The notes below the pieces were generated by a model. That model saw nothing but the letters and a program-made list of their open reading frames with translations, was not told the DNA's origin and ran no database searches. This document shows positions 23,987 through 34,655 of a stretch of 64,000 nucleotides of DNA, in pieces. A program made the translations under genes and the position numbers. The stretch spans positions 868,001-932,000 of the forward strand of contig JADLSH010000217.1 of NCBI GenBank assembly GCA_016169945.1. Reading direction: 5' to 3'. The stretch's first letter is position 1, and every line of letters begins with the position of its first letter. The DNA is from Trachythela sp. YZ-2020 (lineage: Eukaryota; Cnidaria; Anthozoa; Malacalcyonacea; Clavulariidae).

Positions 23987-24675
23987 CTAATAGAAAGGCT
24001 TAAAAGCCAATTACTTTGTTCTGCTGTTTCATTTTTATATCGAGATGTCTATTTGTTTTTCGGCAGTCGATATGAAACATTGATCGCTGCATAATATTGT
24101 TCGATGATACCCGTCAAATGAATCATGCTTTCTAAAGTGTTTTATGTTGCTAAAAAGCACAATTTTCCTCTTTCATATATAGTTATTTCTTTATAAGTAC
24201 ACATTACTTATATTATTATATAGACGCGATGTACTATGAAATCCTGACAAATTTTAACAATTTGCTCAGTCGCCAACTATAGTCTCAGTATTGTAAAGTG
24301 TATTATACGTGTACGCATGAATGACTTAAAAGTAAATTGTTTTGTTATTTAATTTTCATATCAAGTTCTCAAGATGTCAACTTGGCATTTGACAAATGTT
24401 ACCGAATTAGACTTGAAGCTTCATTGCATAAATTGCTTAATTAAATATCGTGAGGCAAATCGTAATATTACTTAATATTTTTTACTTTGAAGGAGAATAT
24501 ATTAATGGGGGTTACCTGCCGGACTACGTGTAACGTAAAATGAGTTGATTTGAATTAATATACCTGTTGGTAAAAATGCTACGAAACAGTAGGCGTTATC
24601 TCACCCTGTGCATGTATTTGATTTTAACATAAATTAAATGCTAAGTGGAGTTTTGGCAACCCACTGGTTAGGTAT
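23987..24675. other. Intergenic, diverged array-like sequence
   Basis: The first dozen bases continue the array unit (ctaatagaaaggct) and then diverge. Near 24650-24680, ttttggcaacccactggttaggtatgcaggga is a degraded match to the array unit around 335-365. No supported genes. Confidence 0.5.
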
Positions 24676-24759
24676 GCAGGGAAATGGCTATCTTTAAAAT
24701 AGGGAACGGGAATCGGGGAATGGGAACGGTAAAAGTAAAACGCAGTAGACTAGAGAGGA

Positions 24760-25440
24760 TGATGCGGAAATATGTAACAGGTATTGTTTCTTATTGAATA
24801 AAGCTCGTACTGAACATTACACCACTCTCATCTATGATAGCGGCAATGATCCTAAGAAACTTTACAGACTAGTGAATTCTCTTTGTGATGCACCGCGGGA
24901 AGATCCCTTACCACTGCATAACGACCTTGGCCAACTTGCAACAGGTTCAACGAATATTGTTTTCGCAAAATTGAATTGATTAGAGAAAACGCGGAGTGTA
25001 TCTTTGTTGAGTCCCCTTTGGTAGAATACCGTAGACGGTAGAACCGAAGTTACACTAGAATCCTTTGAGGCACTCTCTCCCCAGGATATTCATGATGTTA
25101 TTATGCAATTGTCCAGTGCCAGTTGTAAGCTCGATGCGATTCCATCATGGCTTGCCAATCTCTGCTCGCTAGAACTAATACCCACTATTGCCAAAATTGT
25201 AAATTTATCTTTGCAAGAGGGTCGAGTCCCAGATCACTGGAAATTGCCCAACGGAGGCCAATTTTGAAAAAGCTCAGCCTGGAGCCTATTTTTGAGAATT
25301 TTAGGCCAGTGAGTAATCTGATATTTATCTCAAAAATTACTGAAAGGGCTATCGCAAACCAATTGCGTCATTGTGAAAAAATGCACCTCTCCCAAACTGT
25401 CAATCTGGTTTCAGGAAATACCATTAGTGTGATTAGTGCA
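24760..25440 (+). pseudogene. Non-LTR retrotransposon fragment (linker and RT start)
   Basis: Pieces in changing frames read like the endonuclease-RT linker and the start of an RT domain. Visible are DPKKLYRLVNSLCDA near 24850, and RRPILKKLSLEPIFENFRPVS followed by LIFISKITERAIANQL near 25255-25370. The NFRPVSNL..SKI.E block is typical of RT motifs 1-2 of CR1/jockey-like elements. Stops and frame changes throughout and no catalytic YADD show it is dead. Confidence 0.65.
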
Positions 25441-25560
25441 TCTCATATTACGCTTGTTTGTGTGACATTGTGCATTGTTTAACGCCGCGTGTGTTGCACT
25501 CAGTAAGCTTGGAGTTAAGAATGTCTGGGATATCGAGGAGTTTTAAAGTTCCAAGTCTAA
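25425..25560. repeat. Inverted duplication, left arm
   Basis: Sequence from gtgtgattagtgcatctcat to ggagttttaaagttccaag reappears inverted at about 27135-27245. The right arm keeps extra bases around its middle and lacks the 20-bp insert acgcttgtttg... of this arm. The kinase exon follows only this arm. Confidence 0.7.
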
Positions 25561-25757
25561 TTAAGTATAAGAAGAGAAAAATATATCACAGTCTGCCTAC
25601 ATTTAATTGGGAAACTGTCAGTAATCTTCAGGAGCTTGGCATTGGTAGTTTTGGATCGGTGTATTCGGCTAATTACAACGTGCGTACAACTGGTGATGAA
25701 ACGGTGGTTGTCAAGAAACTTTATACATTTATACATTTGCACCACAATTTCAAATGA
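25458..25757 (+). pseudogene. Protein-kinase N-lobe fragment, captured exon
   Basis: The frame contains ELGIGSFGSVYSANYN (glycine loop, GxGxFGxV) and, about 20 residues on, VVVKKL, matching the VAIK lysine of protein kinases. It then drifts into unrelated residues and stops, so only subdomains I-II are present. The first residues (up to about 25500) belong to neighbouring sequence. The TIR element probably copied one exon of a host kinase gene. The parent kinase cannot be named. Confidence 0.6.
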
Positions 25758-27134
25758 CTAAAGTAGAACAATTAGTAATAATACGGTCAGCACTGCTCTC
25801 GAGATAGTTCTATATATAGGGTAATATGAAGTTAATCAGATAGCAGGTGAGAAGACTGGACCTATTTGTCCAATTCAAAAATAAATCCATTTTGAATTTA
25901 ATTTAGTCACTATCTCAAAAAATGTCACAACTAATTCAAGAGACGAAAGTGGAACTGCAAATTATTACTATAAGGACTTGTTGACCATTTCTGTTACGTT
26001 AAGTTATTCCACAAAAAAGTTTCGTACTTAAATGTATTAAATAATTGGAAAGGTGAATACTAGTTTCCATCCTCTTTTTTCTATCTTATAACAGATTAAT
26101 AATAATATTTCAAGAGGGAGTTACATTGTTACTATTACAGTATTCTTCCCAATGGCCCCCGTAGACTATTTATATTACAAAGTAAATTTGGAAAACTTTT
26201 ACTATGTATAACATTGACACATAATAATACATTTGCATTCTACTGAGATCATCAACTTCGTGATTTAGTATATTTTGATATGTAGGTTTTACGTTTGTTT
26301 TTAAAAGAGCTAACAGAATTATTTCCAATGTCTCTTAGATATCTTAGACTTGAGACTTTACTAAGGGAACTCTTAAATCAGTGCCAGTGGTGGACGATCG
26401 TGTTGAGATTGGATGAGAGTCACTTACAAACATGAATAATTTGCGTAGATCCAAAGCCCAAGATGTTTTAAAGTATTGTACACAACCAAATATTTTCTCA
26501 TTTTAATGATTTTATAATATTAAAAATCGGAATCAAGCTCAAGTTGCGGAACAATTGAAGGGAAGGCACATCTGGGCGTTGTTCAATTAATCAAAATATT
26601 CTTCTTACATTTCCAACTCTTTGGCCTATATTGCTTCCAACTCCCCGTTCACATTGAAGATATTTGCGTATCGGAGCAAAATTAGCAATCTTACATGATA
26701 AAATTAAGCGCGACGTAGTCCAGTGAACGCACGTCCCCCAAATTGTTTACACTGGTGTTTCGTCTTTCATCGTCGATGTTCTTCGTTTTTGTTGGACACA
26801 AAATGCATAATAACTCGTGTAAGCAATAAGGCTTTGTAAGACAAAATATGTTCCATTAATTTCAACTGATTTAGTTCCAAATATCTCAAAATATCTGAAA
26901 CATGTCTAAAATAATCGCTTAAATTATCGCGCCAAATGTCCAGAAGAATGTCTCAGTGAAATTATCTCAGTTAAATTATCGTTCGGTATGAGGAATATTA
27001 GCACTATACCAGTCAGCTCCAAAGTACATATTATGGCTGTTATTTAAACTAAGTATAAATGTGGAATTTGGCTAGCATGATAGGGTCATTTTGTGAGGGG
27101 AAAATAAGCCCCGAGTCTCTTCCTAAGACTTGGA

Positions 27135-27245
27135 CTTTAAAACTCCTCGATATCCCAGAAATTCTTAACTCCAAGCTTTCCTACTAACTGCAGAATCCAC
27201 AATGTCACAATGAGATGCACTAATCACACTAATATCTTTCTCGAT
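27135..27245. repeat. Inverted duplication, right arm
   Basis: Reverse complement of 25425-25560, containing aactcctcgatatcccagaa and gcactaatcacacta. Between the arms (25760-27130) is AT-rich sequence without supported coding. Confidence 0.7.
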
Positions 27246-28069
27246 ACAACGTAAGGAGTAAGTTTATATCACCGTGAATTTAAACGTATTAAATAATAAT
27301 TAAAGTAAGTTATGAATTATTTTGAACTATTGCTATATAAGCGAGAATTTTATTGAGATTTTCAGGGACGTCCCTAAAATTATTATTCGACACCTAATGT
27401 GTAATTAAAGGTACACATCCTGATATAATAGAAACGTTGCTCGATTCTTCAGTTGTTGAAAGATGTTGACGAAAAATACCATGCCAAATGAAAAATATTC
27501 CGCATCTACAAATTACTTCAGTGGGATACATTTCTTACAGTCTAACTCAAAACAAAATTATTCAAAATGCTAGCAAACTAGAAATGTTTTGAGAAGAGCA
27601 CGGCATATTGCCATTATAAGGCTATGCTACACATCATGATCACACTAGACTAAGGTCTAGGTTAAAAAAAGCAAATAGCTGCACTTCCGTATAATGACAT
27701 ATGTTATCTCGAAGAGCGAATAGCTGAATTAGTATATGTCTTGCCTAAAGAGTACAGGACAGTTACTAAAAAACGCGTCATGTTGCTGAATCGTGTTCAT
27801 ATGTATTTTACGCCGATGATTAATAGCCCATTCCCCGTTTACCGCCAAAGGCAGTTTTTATCTCTAAATTTATTCGATATTACTAAAAACTGTAAATGAA
27901 GATGGCAAACACACGGGCCTATTCACACGCAATGAACTCATTAAACATTTGAATTCTCGTTCTATGAATAGGCAATAAAACTTCCCGTTTCCCGTTTTAA
28001 AGATTGTTAAACCTATTAAGCCAACACGCAATCACTTTGCATTCGTTTAATAAACACTGTATACTTATA

Positions 28070-28270
28070 TCGATTCCCGATTCCCACTTCCGTTTCCACT
28101 TCCGTTCCCACTTCCGTTCCCACTTCCGTTCCCATTCCCCGTTCCAATTCCCCGTTCCCATTCTCCGTTCCCATTCCTCTTTCCGATTCCCCGTTCCCAT
28201 TCTCCGTTCCCATTCCCCGTTCCCTTTCTTCGTTACCATTCCCCGGTCCCATTTCTCGATCCCCGTTCCC
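28070..28270. repeat. Minisatellite of GGGAACGGGGAAT type
   Basis: About 200 bases of imperfect tandem units read on the minus strand as GGGAACGG, GGAAT and GGAAGTGG blocks. It lies just inside the right TIR of the Mutator-like element; the left end has a shorter version at 24701-24735. The repeats create long spurious frames on both strands. Confidence 0.85.
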
Positions 28271-28296
28271 TGTTTTAAAGATAGCCGCAGGGAAAT

Positions 28297-29224
28297 TACC
28301 TTACCAATAAATAAAAGTAACTGCATGATGGTGCTTCTAGACATGTTTTATGGAACCGTAATTAAAGAGGAAATGTCCATAGCTATTCATGAGTCCAACG
28401 CTCTTTTTAATTATACGATCTACACACAGTTTAGTCGATCAGCGGTTCATTGTGTTGGAAAGTATATTACGGCATGCATGAATGACATAAAGTCAATGTT
28501 GTTTGCTGTGAAGAGCTATAGAAATGCGGAATATAATTCCGCTTTATGTATTTCGTTCCACGAATGTGTACCTATGGCTAAGTTTAGTACATGAAGATAT
28601 GCTTATTTATAATTACGTTCCATGAAAACAGGAATAAAAAATCTCATCAAAAGTGATTTGGTTTGTATTGCGATTTAATATGCATAAATAGTTACCATGT
28701 CTGCTGTTCAGTAGTTTAACTGAACAAACAGTTGGTTCGTTCATACGTCTTAATTACTACATCAACTTGTATAATTGTTATCCAGAGACCGTACGTATTG
28801 TTGCACAGGAAAAGGTTCGACTGGTAATAAATGTACAAATTCATGCATTTGTCATAAATTGTAGAATATATATATAATTATGCAGCCAGCTAGCCTTAGA
28901 AAGGATTAAAAAACACATACTCTGTGCAGAGCTATATAGGTTTCAATATCACCGGTATTGTTTTATATACGTGCAAAAACTGATAATTTATCTTAAGCAT
29001 ATAAAAGAAAAATCAATAGTGAATAAGTGTTAAAAGATCATGATTCCTTCTCGCTGTAGATTGAGACATTAAATAATGTCTTCGCCATTGTTCGCACATG
29101 CATGTAACTTGCAACATTTCTGTAAAAATAATCTGATGAAGACGATTTGGATTAAATCGAAAATTTACAGGTTTTATATGCCAAAGTATGATTCTATAAC
29201 ATTCAGCATTCCTTTTTCTGAATG
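28297..29224. other. Intergenic, nothing recognised
   Basis: AT-rich DNA without frames above about 100 codons, repeats or structural RNAs that I can support. Confidence 0.5.
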
Positions 29225-29530
29225 ATTTATTCTGCGTAAGTTACTTAGATTAAATTATGTTGTGAAATATATAACTAGTCTATGAAGTATACATTTACTT
29301 CAAACGTTTTCACGTCACTGTTTGATTATGCAAGATGGCGGCTCTTTTCAGGCTGGCATATTTAGTATCGAGTTAGTATAGATCAGCTCAGGTCTGTCAT
29401 ATTTGGCCCGCTTACCGAGCCACTTCCCTGAGAGAGATTCGCATGTCTTTACTAATGTATGTAAAATTCATTGCGTGTTTACAGGCAAGACGAGCCAGCC
29501 CGGGCAGATGAGATCCAACCTCGAGGTATA
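29225..29530 (+). repeat. Diverged direct repeat, copy 1
   Basis: Matches 31030-31335 in the same orientation with many substitutions. Shared blocks include agatcagctcagg, tgtcatatt.gcccg, gtaaaattcattgcgtgtttaca and gagatccaacct. Function unknown; probably an old interspersed element. Confidence 0.65.
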
Positions 29531-29799
29531 TGGGATCTCAGTCAAGTATATGATAAGATTTCTATAAAAACGCTTTATCCCACTTGACATGAGGGATCAG
29601 GGATGGGCATTTTTGCTTGTTTTTAACTCAAATAGGTGAATATAGATATCAAAATCGGCGTGGGGTTATTTTAGTTTACTATAAAACTTTCGAAACAAGC
29701 GATATATTTGAATGTTATAGCGAACCTGGGAACACAGAAAACAGTGTTGAAAACTGCGAATTAAAGTTTCCAAAATAAAGAATATAGATTTGAATACGG

Positions 29800-30420
29800 C
29801 ATTTTATGAATAAGTGATCTTGGTCTGATGGATGGAATTTTAAACTGCGTCAAGCAGCGTATTTAAAACAATTTAAATCATTTGTCTTAATCTTTTAAAT
29901 TGATTTTCAAACACGTAATTAAATCACGCGTATTTGCTGATGAAATAGACTTATATCTGGACTGTCTGCTTGGATCCAGCCCCGTAGCTGGCTCTCATTT
30001 CTTAGGGGGGCACACTTTTGCTTTTCGTTCATAATTCTTCTATTTTTATTGTCGACGGGGAGGGGCAGCATCTAAAAAATTTTCCCGGAAACTATTACCT
30101 TTACCGTCTCTTTTCAAGTACAAAACCTGCATTTTTATCATAGGAACCAGTATTTTTATCAAAATAATCACATTTAACACACCGATACTTAATTTTAATT
30201 TTTTTTGGGAGATGTGCAATTGCGCCAGGGGGGGCACAAATATTCGCCAGGGGGGGCCGTGCCCCCCCCAGCTACGGGCCTGCTTGGATCTTGTTTTATA
30301 CAACTATATACTTGATTTCTGTCAGTACATAAATAAACATTTCTTTAGCTGCCCTGTTGAAGTAGTTTTGAATAGGTTAAAATCAACCATAGCAAGACAA
30401 CGCCTATACATTCACTAGTC
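29800..30420. repeat. Diverged stray copy of the array unit
   Basis: Sequence such as gatggaattttaaa.tgcgtcaagcag and ctggactgt.tgcttg...ttatacaactata.acttgat matches array positions about 3440-3760 with many changes. A hAT-like MITE is inserted in it at 29977-30282. The array family is thus also dispersed. Confidence 0.65.
29977..30282. mobile_element. hAT-like MITE (306 bp)
   Basis: Ends CAGCCCCGTAGCTGG and the inverse CCAGCTACGGGCCTG. It is flanked by an exact 8-bp duplication CTTGGATC at 29969-29976 and 30283-30290. The G/C homopolymers just inside the right end are usual for this class of MITE. No coding capacity. Confidence 0.85.
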
Positions 30421-31029
30421 AGACGCATTTTGTTGCATTTGCTCGAACTGTGTCTGGGCATTAGTTAAACTTAGTTTTACCAAAAGAAACAGGAAAACCT
30501 CTAGGTCGCATAGGGCTCACAGGAAAGCTACCTGTGCATGTTGTTCAGCGATTTCTGTCGTAATTGTTTAAACTTTAAGACTATGACTGGTATACTGAAT
30601 CAGGTAAATAACAGGAGAGCTGGAGATCCTCTGTTCACATCAGTCAATTCGCTTACGTTGCATGAGCCCTAACTGGACTGGCGACCAACTATTTGTATAA
30701 GAGTATACTGAAATTATTACCTGACCACTGAGCTCTCTATGAATATAGCTATCTTCAATTGTTCGGCTAATAGGAAAAGTGAAGACAAAGATGTCGGAAA
30801 TTGAAGGAGTTATTGAACGTCAGTTTCAGTCCACTGCGCGCTTTTGTATACGTGTGTATACATATGACGTTTGGGCCAGTGTTTTGGCAGGAAACTGACA
30901 TCCAAAAACTCTTTCAATTTCCACCATCTTTGGTTCAATTTTGGCACCCGAAGTCTTACTTCAGATATATATTGAGCATGCACATGCACGGGACCTATCT
31001 GACCAATGGATTCTGATTTTTGTGAATTA
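30421..31029. other. Intergenic, nothing recognised
   Basis: No frame here shows a recognisable protein and no repeat structure stands out. Confidence 0.45.
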
Positions 31030-31335
31030 ATTACTTTGCGTAACTCTCTGAGATGAAATTATATTGTGTGGCATAAAAGTCTATGAAATGCACATTTATT
31101 TCAGACGTTTTCATATCAGAGCTTGATTACGCGAAACGTCGGCTCTTTTTCGAAGGAGACATGCATATATACTATAGATCAGCTCAGGGCCTGTCATATT
31201 AGCCCGGCTAATTGGACAGCTTGTCTTCGCCATTAGAGAGAGATCGGCATGTCTTAGCTAATGCGTGTAAAATTCATTGCGTGTTTACATGGAACACGAG
31301 CCCGCCCGACTTGGTGAGATCCAACCTATAGCTAT
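31030..31335 (+). repeat. Diverged direct repeat, copy 2
   Basis: Second copy of the repeat at 29225-29530, same orientation, about 1.8 kb away. The conserved blocks are agatcagctcaggg and aaaattcattgcgtgtttaca. Confidence 0.65.
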
Positions 31336-31721
31336 TGCATGTAGGATGAATGCTTGATCTTACATGACAGGGATGGTTTTGCTGGTTTATACTTTATTGT
31401 TGTAGGGAGTCGAAGTTGCAAAATATAATTAAGTATGTTGAAGACTATTAGACCCAAGGGGTGGACCATTAGATATTTGAGCGGGGAGGGGCGTTGGAAG
31501 AATCGCCCTCAGAAAAAAAAAATTCTAACAAGCAAGACAGGTATATATTTTGGTCGAAATGATGTGCATAATTTTTTTTGATAATCTAGATCACGGCATG
31601 AAATTTTTTCCTGATATTTAAAATATTTAGAAATTTAGAGATGCAATTTTTACACAGAAATGCAAAAACAAGACAGCTTTTTAAAGACAGCTGTTTAACG
31701 CTTCGATTTTTTGAAAGACTA

Positions 31722-31954
31722 ACGCCCGTATTCTAAAAGCTCACTCACACTCACACTCAATGAGTGGAGGTTCAATCTGAGCTTCTCTTGAGTGTTAATT
31801 CTGTTTTTGAATAGCTGGAGGGTTAGTGCCGTACCTTACTATGTGACTACTCACCCACCAGTTATTAAAAAACAGCATTGACACTCATGAAAAGCTCAGA
31901 TTGAACCTCCACTCATTGAGTGTGAGTGTGAGTGAGCTTTTAGAATACGGGCGT
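31722..31954. mobile_element. MITE with long terminal inverted repeats (233 bp)
   Basis: The left end ACGCCCGTATTCTAAAAGCT and its exact inverse on the right form TIRs of about 65 bp, each with CACTCACACTCACACTC and a cattgag/ctcaatg core. The unique centre is about 100 bp. A target duplication is not clear (TA on the left, AA on the right), so the superfamily is open. Confidence 0.8.
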
Positions 31955-33540
31955 AAGACAGATCGACCATCACGATAGTTTACATGATGTCTTGAGTCAG
32001 TCACAACCTTAGAAATGGGACCTTTGTATAATAGAAATAACGTGAAGACAATTTGCATCTGCCTTCACACAAGAATGCTCTCCCGCTAAAATACTTTAAA
32101 TCAAAAACACATCACGTGGCTATGCACGTCACACAACAGAATATATAATTTACATGTTGAGTACTTCAAGTAATACATTCTCAAATGTTCAAAAACCACG
32201 TGTCCATACTGTTTCAGGAGACGGGACATCATTTATAAAAGGATCCAAAAACCCGATTCTTTATACAGTCTCTTATTTCCAAAAGCCAATTATAACAGGA
32301 TCCCAAAAACTGATTCTTTATACATTCTCTTATTTCCAAAAACCAAGTATGTTCTTCATAGACAGGACAAGTGGTTATTCAAAATAACAGAAGTGTATTT
32401 TAGAATTCCAAACGTTCTGTTAAAAGCATATCATCTTAAATATGGTGACCAAATACGAATGCTGTGTAAGTGCGTACAGATTTACACATGAAACAAGGAA
32501 AATAATTTCCTGTTTATTGCTGTTTAAGGTGGTTTTATACGTTGAACATTTTTTTTCCTAATTGAATACTTTTTCCTCATTTTTTACTCTAATGTTATAG
32601 AATATGGGTAGCTGACACAAAATCACTCACTTATACATTTGTTGTTGCCATAGTAACCAAGATATGACCCCCTATGGAGTAAAATATGGTGTTTGCGCCA
32701 CATATGATAGGAGCCAAAGTAAACTACGAATGATCTCCCAAGCAGCTTTAATGGATACAAAATAGACCTATCTATGTCGTGAACCTAAAAAAATACTCAG
32801 CTAAAGGCATAAAGTGTATAAATGTTACTTGTGTTTATAGATTAATGAAAATATGGGCATGTTCAGTTCATTAATAGGGTTGGCCTGTGGCATGTATAAC
32901 TCACACATAGTATTTTTTAGATTCACGTCAAAGGTTTAATAGTAATGAGTAAATGCTGAAAATATCACCTTGATTGCATAAATAGTAAACCCAGGAGAGT
33001 TTTTAACGTCTCGTGAATTGACAATTTGGGAAAATTAAGTTTAAAATATCCTTAGATATGTTTTCGACAAACTATCCTAATTTGAAGACTTGAATAGGCA
33101 TCTGGATCCATGCTCATATGTTTTTGTGATGTTGTCATGTAAGAGCTTGTTGTATGTGTCGAGCGAGGTTTCATAAATATCGGCCTAGTTTGGTCTGCAA
33201 AAATGAAAATGTTGGGACACGAATTAATTTTCTTTAGATCGTTAGTCAAAGATTTCTGAAATTGGTTCCTATATGGCCGAAATTGTAACCGAAATTGGTT
33301 CCTATATGGCCGAGATTAGTTTTCTAAGGTCGGCTTCGAAAGGTTTCATTTCCGGAATAGAAGGAGGTGTTTTGTTTTGGTTCTCACATTTTTTGTTTTT
33401 AAGAAAGAAATTAGCTTTCCATCTCATACGTTTTATTGAAAAGGAATATTCAAATCGAAATTGCCGCATTTTGAAGTTAAATAGAAATGAATAACGTAAA
33501 CAAGAGTGCACAACCGATATACGGGTACAATTATACATGT
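31955..33540. other. Intergenic with short tandem duplications
   Basis: At about 32242-32345 a 60-bp unit (ggatcc.aaaaac..gattctttata followed by ctcttatttccaaaa) is present twice in tandem. At 33252-33310 gaaattggttcctatatggccga is present twice. Otherwise AT-rich and without supported genes. Confidence 0.6.
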
Positions 33541-33779
33541 AGGTTTAGGTCTACGAAACGCAAAGAGTGCTCGACAACATATAGTTAGAGCAAATTATAG
33601 ATTTTCGCTTACCTCAAAACTTGTCTGCAACAGGCTGTTTCATCTGTAAAAGAAACATCAGGCAGTGACAAGTATCGAAAGAAATTACCGCTTATATACT
33701 TCCTGCCGGAGCGTGGGGGTGTGTGTGGGAGACAATGTGTGCATTCATGGCTTTGTTTGCGTTGTTTACGCGAAATTTG

Positions 33780-34238
33780 TTACGATGACGACATCGTGAA
33801 ATTATTATAGCTCTTTTGTTGAGTAAACAATTCTTGTTTTTTTCTTTCAAAATACAAAATTTTTCTTCTAAACATAAATAAATTGCATCGTTTTGATCCT
33901 CTCGTGTACGAAATACAACGTTTTAAAATTTGCCAATTAACACTGAAATCCTTATTGTTTTCTTTCAATGTCCAAATATATTTCGAAAGTTCCGTGTCAT
34001 TTGCATGCTTTTTATGCTGAAAAGATTTAGTGTGGTTGGCCAATCGCTCTTTGAATGTGGTTGCAGTCATGCCAATATAATTTTTGATCGTGTTTGTGTT
34101 GCTTACTGTGACTGTTGCTTTGTATACTATGTCCCTAGTCATGCATTGTTTTTGAAGCGGGCAAATGGTGTTTTCTCTACAACTGCAAATTGGTAGTGTC
34201 CCTCTCCTGTGGCTTGTTATTCCTAGATATGCGTGCAT
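33780..34238 (-). pseudogene. Penelope-like GIY-YIG endonuclease domain
   Basis: 152 codons. The cysteines in CSCRENTICP and CMTRDIVYKATV precede NYIGMTATTFKERLANH, the GIY-YIG-type core with its conserved R..NH. SKYIWTLKENNKDFSVNWQIL follows, typical of Penelope-like elements. The nuclease nicks target DNA for reverse transcription. The upstream RT part is in another frame (34177-34599) and incomplete, so this copy is dead. Confidence 0.75.
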
Positions 34239-34599
34239 TGTGTTTAGTGATTACTGACTTGACATTGTTCATGCAGCTGTAACTTACTTTAACTGTATTT
34301 CTGTTAAAAATTTTATGTAGCTTGTGGTGCGGTAGAAAATGTTTGTCAATTAGACTAAGGAAATTACGTCCTATGTTTGTGCTAACACTCTTGCTAAATT
34401 GTGGCTTGAACCAAATGATGTTGCGTTGCCTATTCCTGCGTTGTTCTTGCGGTGTGTGCTGAGTGTAGCTAAGTTGATGATTAAAGTTGCTATGCCTAAG
34501 TGCGTTCTGATATATGGGTGCAGATTCCTGAAAAGTTTGCTGATCTGATGAAAGAAGTGTGATGCTCTTGTTAATTGATGCTGGTAGTTGCCTTTTCAA
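34177..34599 (-). pseudogene. Penelope-like RT C-terminal region
   Basis: 140 codons: RQLPASINKSITLLSSD..., NALRHSNFNHQL..., IGRNFLSLIDKHF..., KIFNRNTVKVSYSCMNN. It corresponds to the thumb and linker region seen in the plus-strand copy. It lacks the catalytic part upstream and passes into the nuclease frame by a frame change near 34180-34200. Confidence 0.7.
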
Positions 34600-34614
34600 T
34601 CCTTTTCAATACCG

Positions 34615-34655
34615 GAATTTAACTCCTTTTCAATACCGGAATTTCATGGATAAAA
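34615..34655. repeat. Short direct repeat at the inverted-pair centre
   Basis: The block ccttttcaataccggaattt occurs twice in tandem between the two Penelope-like arms and marks the junction. Confidence 0.7.

Larger units (their letters stand above)
24686..28286. mobile_element. Mutator-like TIR element with captured fragments (3.6 kb)
   Basis: Termini are GGCTATCTTTAAAATAGGGA on the left and the near-inverse ending TTTTAAAGATAGCC on the right. They are flanked by a 10-bp duplication GCAGGGAAAT at 24676-24685 and 28287-28296. A 9-11 bp duplication suggests the Mutator group. Next to both termini are GGGAACGGGAAT-type repeats, long on the right. Inside are a non-LTR reverse-transcriptase fragment, a protein-kinase N-lobe fragment and an inverted duplication. 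I see no transposase, so it was probably mobilised in trans like a Pack-MULE. Confidence 0.75.
33540..34612 (-). mobile_element. Penelope-like element, truncated copy on minus strand
   Basis: Minus-strand remains of a Penelope-like retroelement, 3' part only (RT C-terminal region, GIY-YIG nuclease, 3' UTR). It is almost the mirror image of 34650-35970, with which it forms a head-to-head inverted repeat about 40 bp apart. Its outer end near 33545 (cgcttacctcaaaac...) matches the outer end of the other arm. Confidence 0.8.

Noticed and set aside
28004..28594. 196-codon frame on the plus strand and the opposing minus frames
   Set aside because: Created by the GGGAAC-type minisatellite; repetitive PFRSH residues and no recognisable domain.
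33273..33538. Short opposing frames near 33.3-33.5 kb
   Set aside because: Under 80 codons, no motif, overlapping on both strands and starting in a local tandem duplication.
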